A stretch of DNA of 27,283 nucleotides, from assembly GCA_043718245.1 (NCBI GenBank), contig JAYSWB010000003.1, forward strand, positions 1 to 27,283, read 5' to 3'. Within the stretch, counting starts at the first letter, position 1. Each line of letters opens with the position of its first letter. The translations under genes and the position numbers were made by a program. Below the pieces are notes generated by a model. It did no database searches and had not been told where the DNA came from. It saw nothing but the letters and a program-made list of their open reading frames with translations. Below, in pieces: positions 22,793 through 27,283 of this stretch. This stretch comes from JBAXAB01 sp043718245. Lineage in GTDB: Bacteria; Patescibacteriota; Minisyncoccia; Phycocordibacterales; CAIZLB01.

Positions 22793-22824
22793 ATACCCAT
22801 TGTCAATTAATTGACAATGGGTAT
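22793..22824. repeat. 32-bp perfect palindrome between tRNA-Lys and the methyltransferase gene
   Basis: ATACCCATTGTCAATT is followed directly by its reverse complement. It lies between divergent genes, so it is not an ordinary terminator. TTGTCA (22800-22805) and the TATCAT starting in its right end (22822-22827) form a promoter with a 16-base spacer for the gene at 22836. The core TGTCAATT..AATTGACA recurs in the palindrome at 12661. Confidence 0.65.
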
Positions 22825-22835
22825 CATGGAATCAC

Positions 22836-23306
22836 ATGAAGAAAACCATCCTTATCCTCCACGACATACGAAGCAACCATAATGTCGGGTCTTTATTTCG
22901 CACAGCGGACTGTGTTGGAATAAACGAAATCATCCTCAGTGGATACACTCCAACACCAATCGACAAGTTCAATCGCCCAGTAAAGGAGATCGCAAAGACA
23001 GCCCTCGGAGCAGAAAAATCCATTACCTGGAGACATGAAAGAGATATTAAGAAAGTCTTAAAAAAACTTAAGAAGGAAAAATACACGATTATTGCGATCG
23101 AACAAGCTAAGAATTCAGTTGATTATAAGAAAGTAAAACTTAAAGGCAACACCGCAATTATTTTATGGAACGAAGTCGACGGTGCTCCAAAAAATCTTTT
23201 AAAAATGTGCGATGTTGTGGCGGAGATTCCAATGAAAGGGGAGAAGGAGTCGTTGAACGTGTCGGTGGCGGGGGCGGTGGCGTTATTCAGGATACTTGAA
23301 ATTTAG
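22836..23306 (+). CDS. TrmH/SpoU family RNA 2'-O-ribose methyltransferase
   Basis: SPOUT enzymes of this family transfer a methyl group from S-adenosylmethionine to a ribose 2'-OH of tRNA or rRNA. The 156 residues cover only the catalytic knot domain, without the N-terminal substrate-binding domain of RlmB. Motif 1 is DIRSNHNVGSLFRTAD (conserved Asn and Arg), motif 2 is AIILWNEVDGAPKNLL, with the Glu and Gly retained, and motif 3 is IPMKGEKESLNVSVAGAVAL. The target nucleotide cannot be told from sequence. The -10 box, TATCAT, ends eight bases before the ATG and is part of the palindrome at 22793. It diverges from tRNA-Lys. Confidence 0.92.
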   Translation: MKKTILILHDIRSNHNVGSLFRTADCVGINEIILSGYTPTPIDKFNRPVKEIAKTALGAEKSITWRHERDIKKVLKKLKKEKYTIIAIEQAKNSVDYKKVKLKGNTAIILWNEVDGAPKNLLKMCDVVAEIPMKGEKESLNVSVAGAVALFRILEI

Positions 23307-23308
23307 AT

Positions 23309-23575
23309 CTACAAATCCCTATAAATCTCTTTTCTGTGGCCGATTGCAAACAATATAATATCTCCGTCTTGTAACCTAAAAATCCCTCTGTATGATCTTG
23401 TGATTCTAAATGAATAAACTAAATCATTGCCAAAACCTTGGAGCTTTTTTGTGTGAAGCTTGGAGTGAAAAATATCAATTTCCAAAAACTTTTCCTGTCG
23501 GTTTAGTAAACTAAGATCTTTTTTGTTTAAAGAGGCAACATTTTTCTTGTAATGTTTTGTTTTAAATATTGCCAT
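23309..23575 (-). CDS. RelE/ParE-superfamily toxin (YafQ-like)
   Basis: The 88-residue basic protein begins MAIFKTKHYKKNVASLNKKD and has the RelE/ParE fold pattern. Two N-terminal helices are followed by HTKKLQGFGNDLVYSFRITR, SYRGIFRLQDGDIILFAIGH and a C-terminal RKEIYRDL. The LxG.....R..Y..S......R..Y core and the terminal GHRxxIY are typical of mRNA-cleaving YafQ/RelE toxins rather than of ParE gyrase poisons, but I cannot separate the two with certainty. It lies 11 bases downstream of a DinJ/RelB-like antitoxin gene on the same strand, the usual antitoxin-first order. Confidence 0.85.
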   Translation of the reverse strand: MAIFKTKHYKKNVASLNKKDLSLLNRQEKFLEIDIFHSKLHTKKLQGFGNDLVYSFRITRSYRGIFRLQDGDIILFAIGHRKEIYRDL

Positions 23576-23586
23576 AATGTCACTAA

Positions 23587-23814
23587 CTAAAACTCAGAAA
23601 AAGAATCTTTGTAGGCAAATAAAACATCTTTTTTGTTTTTATAACTGTCCAAGGTTTCATTTGGGAGCTTGGAGATAGTAATGCCTTGATTCACGATAAA
23701 TTGTCTAAATGAAGCGTTTACCACATCGGCCATAGAAAGCCCTAGATCTTTTGCTAAATTCTGAACTTTTTGTTTCAAGCTTTTGTTTGTTTTTATAAGT
23801 ATTGTAGTATTCAT
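23587..23814 (-). CDS. RelB/DinJ-family antitoxin
   Basis: From ATG 23814 it has 75 residues: MNTTILIKTNKSLKQKVQNL, then AKDLGLSMADVVNASFRQFI. This is the ribbon-helix-helix DNA-binding pattern of DinJ/RelB (a beta strand followed by two helices with LGLS at the turn). The C-terminal part (LPNETLDSYKNKKDVLFAYK) should wrap the toxin. ATG 23820 is also possible. I prefer 23814 because the TATATA -10 (824-829 of this kilobase) is then nine bases upstream rather than three. Autoregulation is expected: the inverted repeat at 23813-23840 spans the -10. Confidence 0.85.
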   Translation of the reverse strand: MNTTILIKTNKSLKQKVQNLAKDLGLSMADVVNASFRQFIVNQGITISKLPNETLDSYKNKKDVLFAYKDSFSEF

Positions 23815-23851
23815 ATCCATAAGTATATATTATTGGATATCCTTCTGTCAA
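23813..23851 (-). promoter_or_regulatory. Toxin-antitoxin promoter with operator-like inverted repeat
   Basis: On the reverse strand TTGACA (23846-23851), 16 bases, TATATA (23824-23829). ATATCCA (23813-23819) and TGGATAT (23834-23840) form an inverted repeat across the -10 box, the right position for repression by the antitoxin. Confidence 0.65.
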
Positions 23852-23868
23852 GATAGTAAACATCATTA

Positions 23869-24762
23869 TTATCCCTGATGCACATCACAAAAATGCGCCG
23901 ATCTCTGTCCAACCACTTTCCGCCTAATAAGACCCTTACAACCCCTCTTCCCACAAGGCCTTCCAGTCTTCCTATACGCATTATGTTCATGCTGAAAACT
24001 TCCTTTCTCTCCCATAGGATTTCGATAATCACTCATGGAATCACCTCCAAAATCAATTCCTTTTCTCAAAATCACCTTAATCCACTTATGAATACCTTTT
24101 ATTTCTTCTTTACTTATCTTCGAAACTTTTCTCTCAGGATGAATCCCCGCAGTCCAAAGAATCTCATCGCTATAGATATTCCCAATCCCAGCAACTATCT
24201 CATGATTCATCAAAACTGTTTTAATCATCCCATTAGGTTGCTTGTTTAACCTTTCCTTTAAAACCTCCACACTAAATCCCTCCTCCAATGGCTCCGGACC
24301 AATTTTCACAAAATGCTTTTCTAAATCATCCACCAATGTAACCGTCGCAAACTTCCTCATATCAGAAAAAGCGACATGCATTCCATTGTCTAAAACAAAA
24401 ACTAAATGCACAAATCGACTAAATGGATCAGCGAAGGCACTCTTTGGATCTGCTGGCACCCACTTTTTCTTTTCAAACTTATACTTACCATACAACAAAT
24501 GCCCTGTCATTTTCATGTGGACCAAAATAGTATTTTTACCTTCAATGTCAATCAAAACATTTTTTGCCCTACGAAAAACTTTCAAAATTTTCTTCCCGCT
24601 GACTTCTTTCCTAAACTTTTTAAAATAAGTGGGGTTTTTAATGTTATCTTTTCCCAAATAATACTTACTATTGTAATCCGTCCAAACATCTAAAATCTTC
24701 CTTCCTTTTACAAAAGAATTCAACATCTGTGAAGTTGTCTCTACTTCGGGTAATTCCGGCAT
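23869..24762 (-). CDS. mutM: Formamidopyrimidine-DNA glycosylase (MutM/Fpg)
   Basis: This enzyme removes 8-oxoguanine and other oxidised purines and nicks the abasic site. The N-terminus MPELPEVETT contains the catalytic Pro2 and Glu3 (numbered with Met). KMTGHLLYG contains the conserved Lys/Met region, and the helix-two-turn-helix has VAGIGNIYSDEILWTAGIHP. The 297-residue length is slightly above normal (about 270) because of an insertion near KYKFEKKKWVPADPKSAFAD. The zinc finger is atypical: PCGKRGC gives C-x4-C, and the last pair is FCDVH, C-x2-H, where CxxC is usual. It starts two bases after the ruvA stop, so both are in one operon. An MsrA repair gene, now broken, is further along. Confidence 0.95.
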   Translation of the reverse strand: MPELPEVETTSQMLNSFVKGRKILDVWTDYNSKYYLGKDNIKNPTYFKKFRKEVSGKKILKVFRRAKNVLIDIEGKNTILVHMKMTGHLLYGKYKFEKKKWVPADPKSAFADPFSRFVHLVFVLDNGMHVAFSDMRKFATVTLVDDLEKHFVKIGPEPLEEGFSVEVLKERLNKQPNGMIKTVLMNHEIVAGIGNIYSDEILWTAGIHPERKVSKISKEEIKGIHKWIKVILRKGIDFGGDSMSDYRNPMGEKGSFQHEHNAYRKTGRPCGKRGCKGLIRRKVVGQRSAHFCDVHQG

Positions 24763-24764
24763 AT

Positions 24765-25334
24765 TTAAGCGAGATTCTTGAGTGCAGCCTTAACCTTTTC
24801 TCCGGGGTCCTTAATCGAAGCAGGAACCTTCTCTAGGGCCTCACGAGCCTCTTTGTGACTATATCCTAGTGCCCGCAGAGCATCAAGAGCGTCAACGTCA
24901 TTCTTGCCCCTCTTTGATGTAAATTCTCCCTCGTCTCCTTGAACCTTTCCACGTAACTCTATTAAAATTTTTTCGGCCACCTTTTTTCCAATGCCACCGA
25001 TTTTCGTCAAATATGAACTTTCTCCTGAAACAATCGCTTCTCTTAAGTTCTCAACGCTCGCAGCAGATAAAATCCCAAGTGCAGACTTAGGCCCGATTCC
25101 CGAAACCGTGATCAATAATTCAAAGAAATCTTGATTCTCTTTTTTTGTAAAACCGTACAAGTCCAGTGCATCCTCACGCACCGTGGTATGAATCCACATC
25201 GATACTTCTTTCCCAATGGATAGGGTAGCGAGGTCTTCGTTGATGGTAAAGACTTTATAACCAACGCCGTTCACGTTTAAAATCACGAATTTGAGGTCTA
25301 GGTATGCAATAGTTCCTGATAGTTGGGCGATCAT
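24765..25334 (-). CDS. ruvA: Holliday junction branch migration protein RuvA
   Basis: RuvA binds four-way junctions as a tetramer and recruits RuvB. The 189-residue protein has the OB-fold domain I (MIAQLSGTIAYLD...GVGYKVF), the two helix-hairpin-helix motifs (LLITVSGIGPKSALGILSA and YLTKIGGIGKKVAEKILIEL), an acidic linker and the C-terminal RuvB-binding three-helix domain (DALDALRALGYSHKEAREAL). Length and order are standard. It is co-transcribed with mutM. TGCTAGAAT, an extended -10 (25341-25346), ends six bases before the ATG, so a leaderless mRNA is likely. ruvB-ruvC are in a separate operon. Confidence 0.96.
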   Translation of the reverse strand: MIAQLSGTIAYLDLKFVILNVNGVGYKVFTINEDLATLSIGKEVSMWIHTTVREDALDLYGFTKKENQDFFELLITVSGIGPKSALGILSAASVENLREAIVSGESSYLTKIGGIGKKVAEKILIELRGKVQGDEGEFTSKRGKNDVDALDALRALGYSHKEAREALEKVPASIKDPGEKVKAALKNLA

Positions 25335-25402
25335 GGGTTGATTCTAGCAGAATTTAAGAGATTTTCATAAATATTTTAACTCGGTCTGATAGTCTGCGTT
25401 TT

Positions 25403-25777
25403 ATGAGCTTTCATAAGAAGTATATATTAAAATATAGGACATTTTATCAAAGTATTGAATATTTAAAATGTCCTACTTTAAATAACGAAATTATCTATTT
25501 CAACAACCACGGATTCAGGCATCTATTGATCAAGGGTAGAAAGTGGAGGAAACCCAAAGATCAGTTAAGAAGGCTTGAACTATTAAAATATGTTAAATCC
25601 GTAATCTGTTCGACTAAACCAGTTCTAAATTATAGGGCTATAGAATCCAAAAAGGGAATTGTTCAATTTTGGTCACTAGAAATCACTATTAAAATTAACA
25701 CCACAATTATTGTTGTAATTAGACAGATTGGTAGCGGCAGAAAACACTTTTTCAGTATCTTCTCTAGAAATGATTAA
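25403..25777 (+). CDS. Orphan small protein, candidate BECR-fold nuclease/toxin
   Basis: The 124-residue basic protein has the blocks FNNHGFRHLLIKGRKWRKPK, DQLRRLELLKYVKSVICS, KGIVQFWSLEITIKINTTII and VVIRQIGSGRKHFFSIFSRN. The pattern G..HL, (D/E)Q..RL.LL, FW and a final strand pair V.IR.IG.G.KHF.S resembles Barnase-EndoU-ColicinE5/D-RelE (BECR) phage-type nucleases. It would leave His in GFRHL and His/Ser in KHFFS as active-site candidates. This is my pattern reading, not a database match. There is no adjacent antitoxin-like gene. A TGATAGTCT extended -10 ends seven bases before the ATG. The stop codon lies inside the palindrome at 25772. Confidence 0.6.
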   Translation: MSFHKKYILKYRTFYQSIEYLKCPTLNNEIIYFNNHGFRHLLIKGRKWRKPKDQLRRLELLKYVKSVICSTKPVLNYRAIESKKGIVQFWSLEITIKINTTIIVVIRQIGSGRKHFFSIFSRND

Positions 25778-25801
25778 ACCACCTCTAGAGGTGGTTTAAT
25801 C
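25772..25801. terminator. 30-bp perfect palindrome, probable terminator
   Basis: GATTAAACCACCTCT is followed by its exact reverse complement. It includes the stop codon of the gene ending at 25777. No U-tract follows. Confidence 0.65.
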
Positions 25802-25804
25802 TGA

Positions 25805-25850
25805 TGCTTGCCACCAGCTTTAGCCGATAGGGGCGTTAGCCCCGCAAGCA
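25805..25850 (+). other. Bulged hairpin between the orphan gene and rpsT
   Basis: TGCTTGC (25805-25811) pairs with GCAAGCA (25844-25850), stacked directly on GGGGC/GCCCC (25830-25834 with 25839-25843, loop GTTA). The 5' side has an 18-base bulge. It is upstream of the predicted rpsT promoter, so it is not in the rpsT mRNA start unless transcription reads through. Confidence 0.45.
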
Positions 25851-25893
25851 ACATGAGGCTATTATATTCTCCAGCTAAATATAGTCAACACCC

Positions 25894-25922
25894 TTGATTT
25901 CTAAACCCTCATCTGGTAATGT
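25894..25922 (+). promoter_or_regulatory. rpsT promoter
   Basis: TTGATT (25894-25899), 17 bases, then TGGTAATGT with -10 at 25917-25922, ending ten bases before ATG 25933. Confidence 0.5.
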
Positions 25923-25932
25923 ACTCGTACTT

Positions 25933-26208
25933 ATGCCAATCACACAATCAGCTAAAAAAGCCCTACGAAACTCACTTCGAAAGAAGTCTTTTAATGGACG
26001 CCGAAAGAAATCTGCCGACGAAGCTTCTAAAACTTTAAAGAAATACCTTGTTAGCGATAAAAAGGATGCCAAAGAAGCCCTAAAAATGCTTTCTGTTGCT
26101 TACGCTCTTATTGATAAGGCTACAAAGTCAGGCACACTAAAGAAAAATACGGCAGCTCGAAAGAAATCTCGTCTTTCAGCAATGGTCAAAAAGGCTACTG
26201 CTAAATAG
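25933..26208 (+). CDS. rpsT: 30S ribosomal protein bS20
   Basis: bS20 is a helical, very basic primary binder of the 16S rRNA 5' domain. From ATG 25933 it has 91 residues: MPITQSAKKALRNSLRKKSF, NGRRKKSADEASKTLKKYL, then three long helices ending LIDKATKSGTLKKNTAARKK and SRLSAMVKKA. The pattern A.KR.R.....N...K....K...K and K.G.I.KN.AARKKSRL is diagnostic. An upstream in-frame ATG at 25894 falls on the -35 box and adds 13 residues unlike bS20, so I rejected it. The gene converges with the PH-domain protein gene and overlaps it by eight bases. Confidence 0.95.
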   Translation: MPITQSAKKALRNSLRKKSFNGRRKKSADEASKTLKKYLVSDKKDAKEALKMLSVAYALIDKATKSGTLKKNTAARKKSRLSAMVKKATAK

Positions 26209-26848
26209 TCGGAGGTAAATTTTCAGGCAATACGGCTTCTTTGTTCTCGATCTCATCTTTTGCTTTTTCAATTTCTCTAACTACTTCGAAAGCTTCTGAT
26301 TTAAAATGCGCACTCTTGTATTCGCTCATGGCTTTTGAAATAACATCTTTTATATTTTGCGGATGGGGGACTTGTTTGAATTTAAAATGGACCGCTTCTC
26401 CTGCCGACTGAACCTCAACATCTCCAAAGTTCATTGTTGTCGGTATTAAACCTGTAACCATAGTAGATATGTCCTGAATGTTTCCAAGTTTAATTTCCGA
26501 AATGGTTCGACTAAAAAAACCTTGCTGAGTGCTGTCGATAACACGTTGATTTGTCACAATCCAGATGTCCATTACGTACATCGTCAAACTGTACCCAAGC
26601 ATGTACCACAGACCCATATAGTAAGAGGTAAAAAGAAATACCACGAGCTTGCTCAGATGATATTGGGCAATAATTGATCCAAAAAGGGCAATCAAGATAA
26701 ATGGCAGAAGTGCTCCAAAAAATGTATACATAAAAGTCCCAAGTAATGTAAACCAGTGGCGGTGGGTGCAAAGCAAGACCACTTCGTCCTCGTGTTTTCC
26801 TTCGAAAGAATTGGTTGTGACATTAAAAATTGAAAATGGATTTTTCAT
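26201..26848 (-). CDS. Membrane protein with bacterial PH domain (YdbS-like)
   Basis: The product has 215 residues. Two membrane helices (about 34-60 and 68-95) are followed by a bPH2-type domain: DIWIVTNQRVIDSTQQGFFS, IKLGNIQDISTMVTGLIPTT and MNFGDVEVQSAGEAVHFKFK. The T(N/D)QR(V/L)I and NIQDI blocks are typical. A charged helical tail follows (EIEKAKDEIENKEA). Function of these proteins is not settled; they sit at the inner membrane. It starts six bases after the stop of the small membrane gene at 26855, so the two form an operon. Confidence 0.85.
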   Translation of the reverse strand: MKNPFSIFNVTTNSFEGKHEDEVVLLCTHRHWFTLLGTFMYTFFGALLPFILIALFGSIIAQYHLSKLVVFLFTSYYMGLWYMLGYSLTMYVMDIWIVTNQRVIDSTQQGFFSRTISEIKLGNIQDISTMVTGLIPTTMNFGDVEVQSAGEAVHFKFKQVPHPQNIKDVISKAMSEYKSAHFKSEAFEVVREIEKAKDEIENKEAVLPENLPPTI

Positions 26849-26854
26849 CTGTGA

Positions 26855-27064
26855 TTAGTTAAACATTTGAGCAAAGAATAATACGGTTACAACCGAAAGG
26901 ACTATAGCCCCGCCTAAAAAAACGATAGCAATCTTTTTAGGTAAAGTTCCTACCCCAAATCGAATGAGGTGATAAAGGGTGGTAAAAGCCAAGGTCCAAT
27001 ATATCGCCATACCAAACAATAGACCAATCTCGAACCATTCCTTGTAATCAGCCAAAATTTGCAT
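26855..27064 (-). CDS. Small two-TM membrane protein
   Basis: The product has 69 residues with two hydrophobic helices (about 12-33, IGLLFGMAIYWTLAFTTLYH, and 44-68, IAIVFLGGAIVLSVVTVLFF). A short basic loop (GVGTLPKK) lies between them. No family is recognised. It is the first gene of an operon with the PH-domain protein and may be its partner in the membrane. TGTTATAAT (-10 at 27071-27076 on the reverse strand) ends exactly six bases before the ATG, again predicting a leaderless mRNA. It diverges from the msrA fragment 29 bases away. Confidence 0.7.
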   Translation of the reverse strand: MQILADYKEWFEIGLLFGMAIYWTLAFTTLYHLIRFGVGTLPKKIAIVFLGGAIVLSVVTVLFFAQMFN

Positions 27065-27070
27065 GTTTCG

Positions 27071-27076
27071 ATTATA
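27071..27076 (-). promoter_or_regulatory. Extended -10 box of the small membrane operon
   Basis: TGTTATAAT on the reverse strand, six bases before ATG 27064. On the forward strand TAAAAT (27081-27086) lies seven bases before the msrA ATG, so the two promoters are back to back. Confidence 0.6.
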
Positions 27077-27093
27077 ACACTAAAATTAGAGGT

Positions 27094-27189
27094 ATGAATA
27101 ATGTAATTTTTGCCGGTGGATGTTTTTGGTGTACTGAAAGCGACCTTAAAAAAGTAGAAGGGGTTTTGGATGTGATATCAGGATACTGA
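27094..27189 (+). pseudogene. msrA: 5' fragment of peptide methionine sulfoxide reductase MsrA, interrupted by an IS
   Basis: The first 31 codons read MNNVIFAGGCFWCTESDLKK, then VEGVLDVISGY, and then a TGA. GCFWC is the MsrA catalytic motif (nucleophilic Cys10), and the family continues after SGY with (T/S)GG. Here the sequence instead turns into the end of an insertion element. MsrA reduces oxidised methionine in proteins; this copy cannot make an active enzyme unless the rest is provided by precise excision. The remaining part should lie beyond the element, outside the window. Confidence 0.85.
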
Positions 27190-27283
27190 TGTGTACCCCA
27201 TTTAGTAGACACTTTTGAAACCCTCTTCCTACCCCCCTAAGATTTCGCTAAAAGATGATTTCTGTACTCAACAGGAGTCATCT
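27190..27283 (-). mobile_element. Left-hand edge of an IS3-family insertion sequence (partial)
   Basis: Right after the msrA fragment comes TGTGTACCCCATTTAGTAGA, which looks like the terminal inverted repeat of an IS3-family element. It is followed about 40 bases on by the 3' end of a transposase gene on the reverse strand. The exact first base could be 27187, 27190 or 27192. The element continues past the window. Confidence 0.8.
27237..27283 (-). CDS. IS3-family transposase (OrfB, rve domain), C-terminal end only
   Basis: Reading the reverse strand from the window edge gives MTPVEYRNHLLAKS and a TAG stop. The string (M)TP.EYR is the characteristic end of IS3-type OrfB integrases, after the DDE catalytic core. 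Only 14 full codons are visible, so the subgroup (IS150-like or other) cannot be told. Confidence 0.8.
   Translation of the reverse strand, partial: MTPVEYRNHLLAKS

Noticed and set aside
22621..22806. 61-codon reverse frame across the tRNA-Lys gene
   Set aside because: It is the tRNA sequence translated by chance (VAQSVEHLPFKQRVVGSIPT is a well-known artefact of tRNA genes).
23878..24693. Forward frames opposite mutM
   Set aside because: Shadows of mutM; the products are Ser/Phe/Thr-rich with no family features or promoter.
27187..27189. TGA in msrA read as glycine (alternative genetic code)
   Set aside because: TGA ends dnaN normally, and the sequence after this TGA is insertion-element DNA, not MsrA.
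1..27283. CRISPR array or cas genes
   Set aside because: No regularly spaced repeats and no Cas-like product were seen; the repeats present are palindromes or a single pair.

Overview
The window comes from a small-genome bacterium that looks like a member of the Candidate Phyla Radiation (Patescibacteria, probably a Parcubacteria-like lineage). The evidence is the compact A+T-rich layout, short versions of DNA polymerase I and HolA, a PilB ATPase with the MIxFDE(D/E)KQ start seen in these lineages, a truncated TrbC/VirB2-like membrane motif at the left edge, and very few Shine-Dalgarno sites. TGA is used as an ordinary stop, so this is not the SR1/Gracilibacteria code. The lineage call is an inference; no 16S gene is present.

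Left part (1-9.2 kb): a partial secreted or membrane protein and a membrane-anchored hypothetical protein come first. The classical origin neighbourhood follows: rpmH-rnpA-yidC run leftwards and dnaA-dnaN-(DciA-like gene) run rightwards. DnaA-box-like sites and an A+T-rich stretch lie between dnaA and dnaN, the probable oriC. rpmH is only 44 codons and lies under a spurious upstream extension of dnaA. A class A penicillin-binding protein closes this part.

Middle (9.2-16.8 kb): tyrS, an acidic hypothetical protein, the ruvB-ruvC pair and pilB. Between ruvB and pilB lies a 390-base gap with a strong rightward promoter, several long helices and a palindromic terminator, which I read as an unassigned structured RNA. 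Right of pilB is an island with unlike base composition. It holds a GC-rich gene full of small hairpins behind a structured leader, then a secreted L,D-transpeptidase. The two share a leader sequence.

Right part (16.8-27.3 kb): tsaE-polA-holA, a DedA-like membrane protein, two orphan genes bracketed by a short repeat that abuts tRNA-Lys, a TrmH/SpoU methyltransferase, a RelB/RelE-type toxin-antitoxin pair, ruvA-mutM, an orphan protein that may have a BECR nuclease fold, rpsT, a two-gene membrane operon, and an msrA gene cut after 31 codons by an IS3-family element that runs off the window.

A theme throughout is that most first-in-operon genes have a -10 box 6-10 bases before the start codon, predicting leaderless or nearly leaderless mRNAs. 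I used this to choose several start codons. The main candidates for something undescribed are the RNA at 12.4-12.7 kb and the hairpin-rich transcript at 14.6-15.7 kb.
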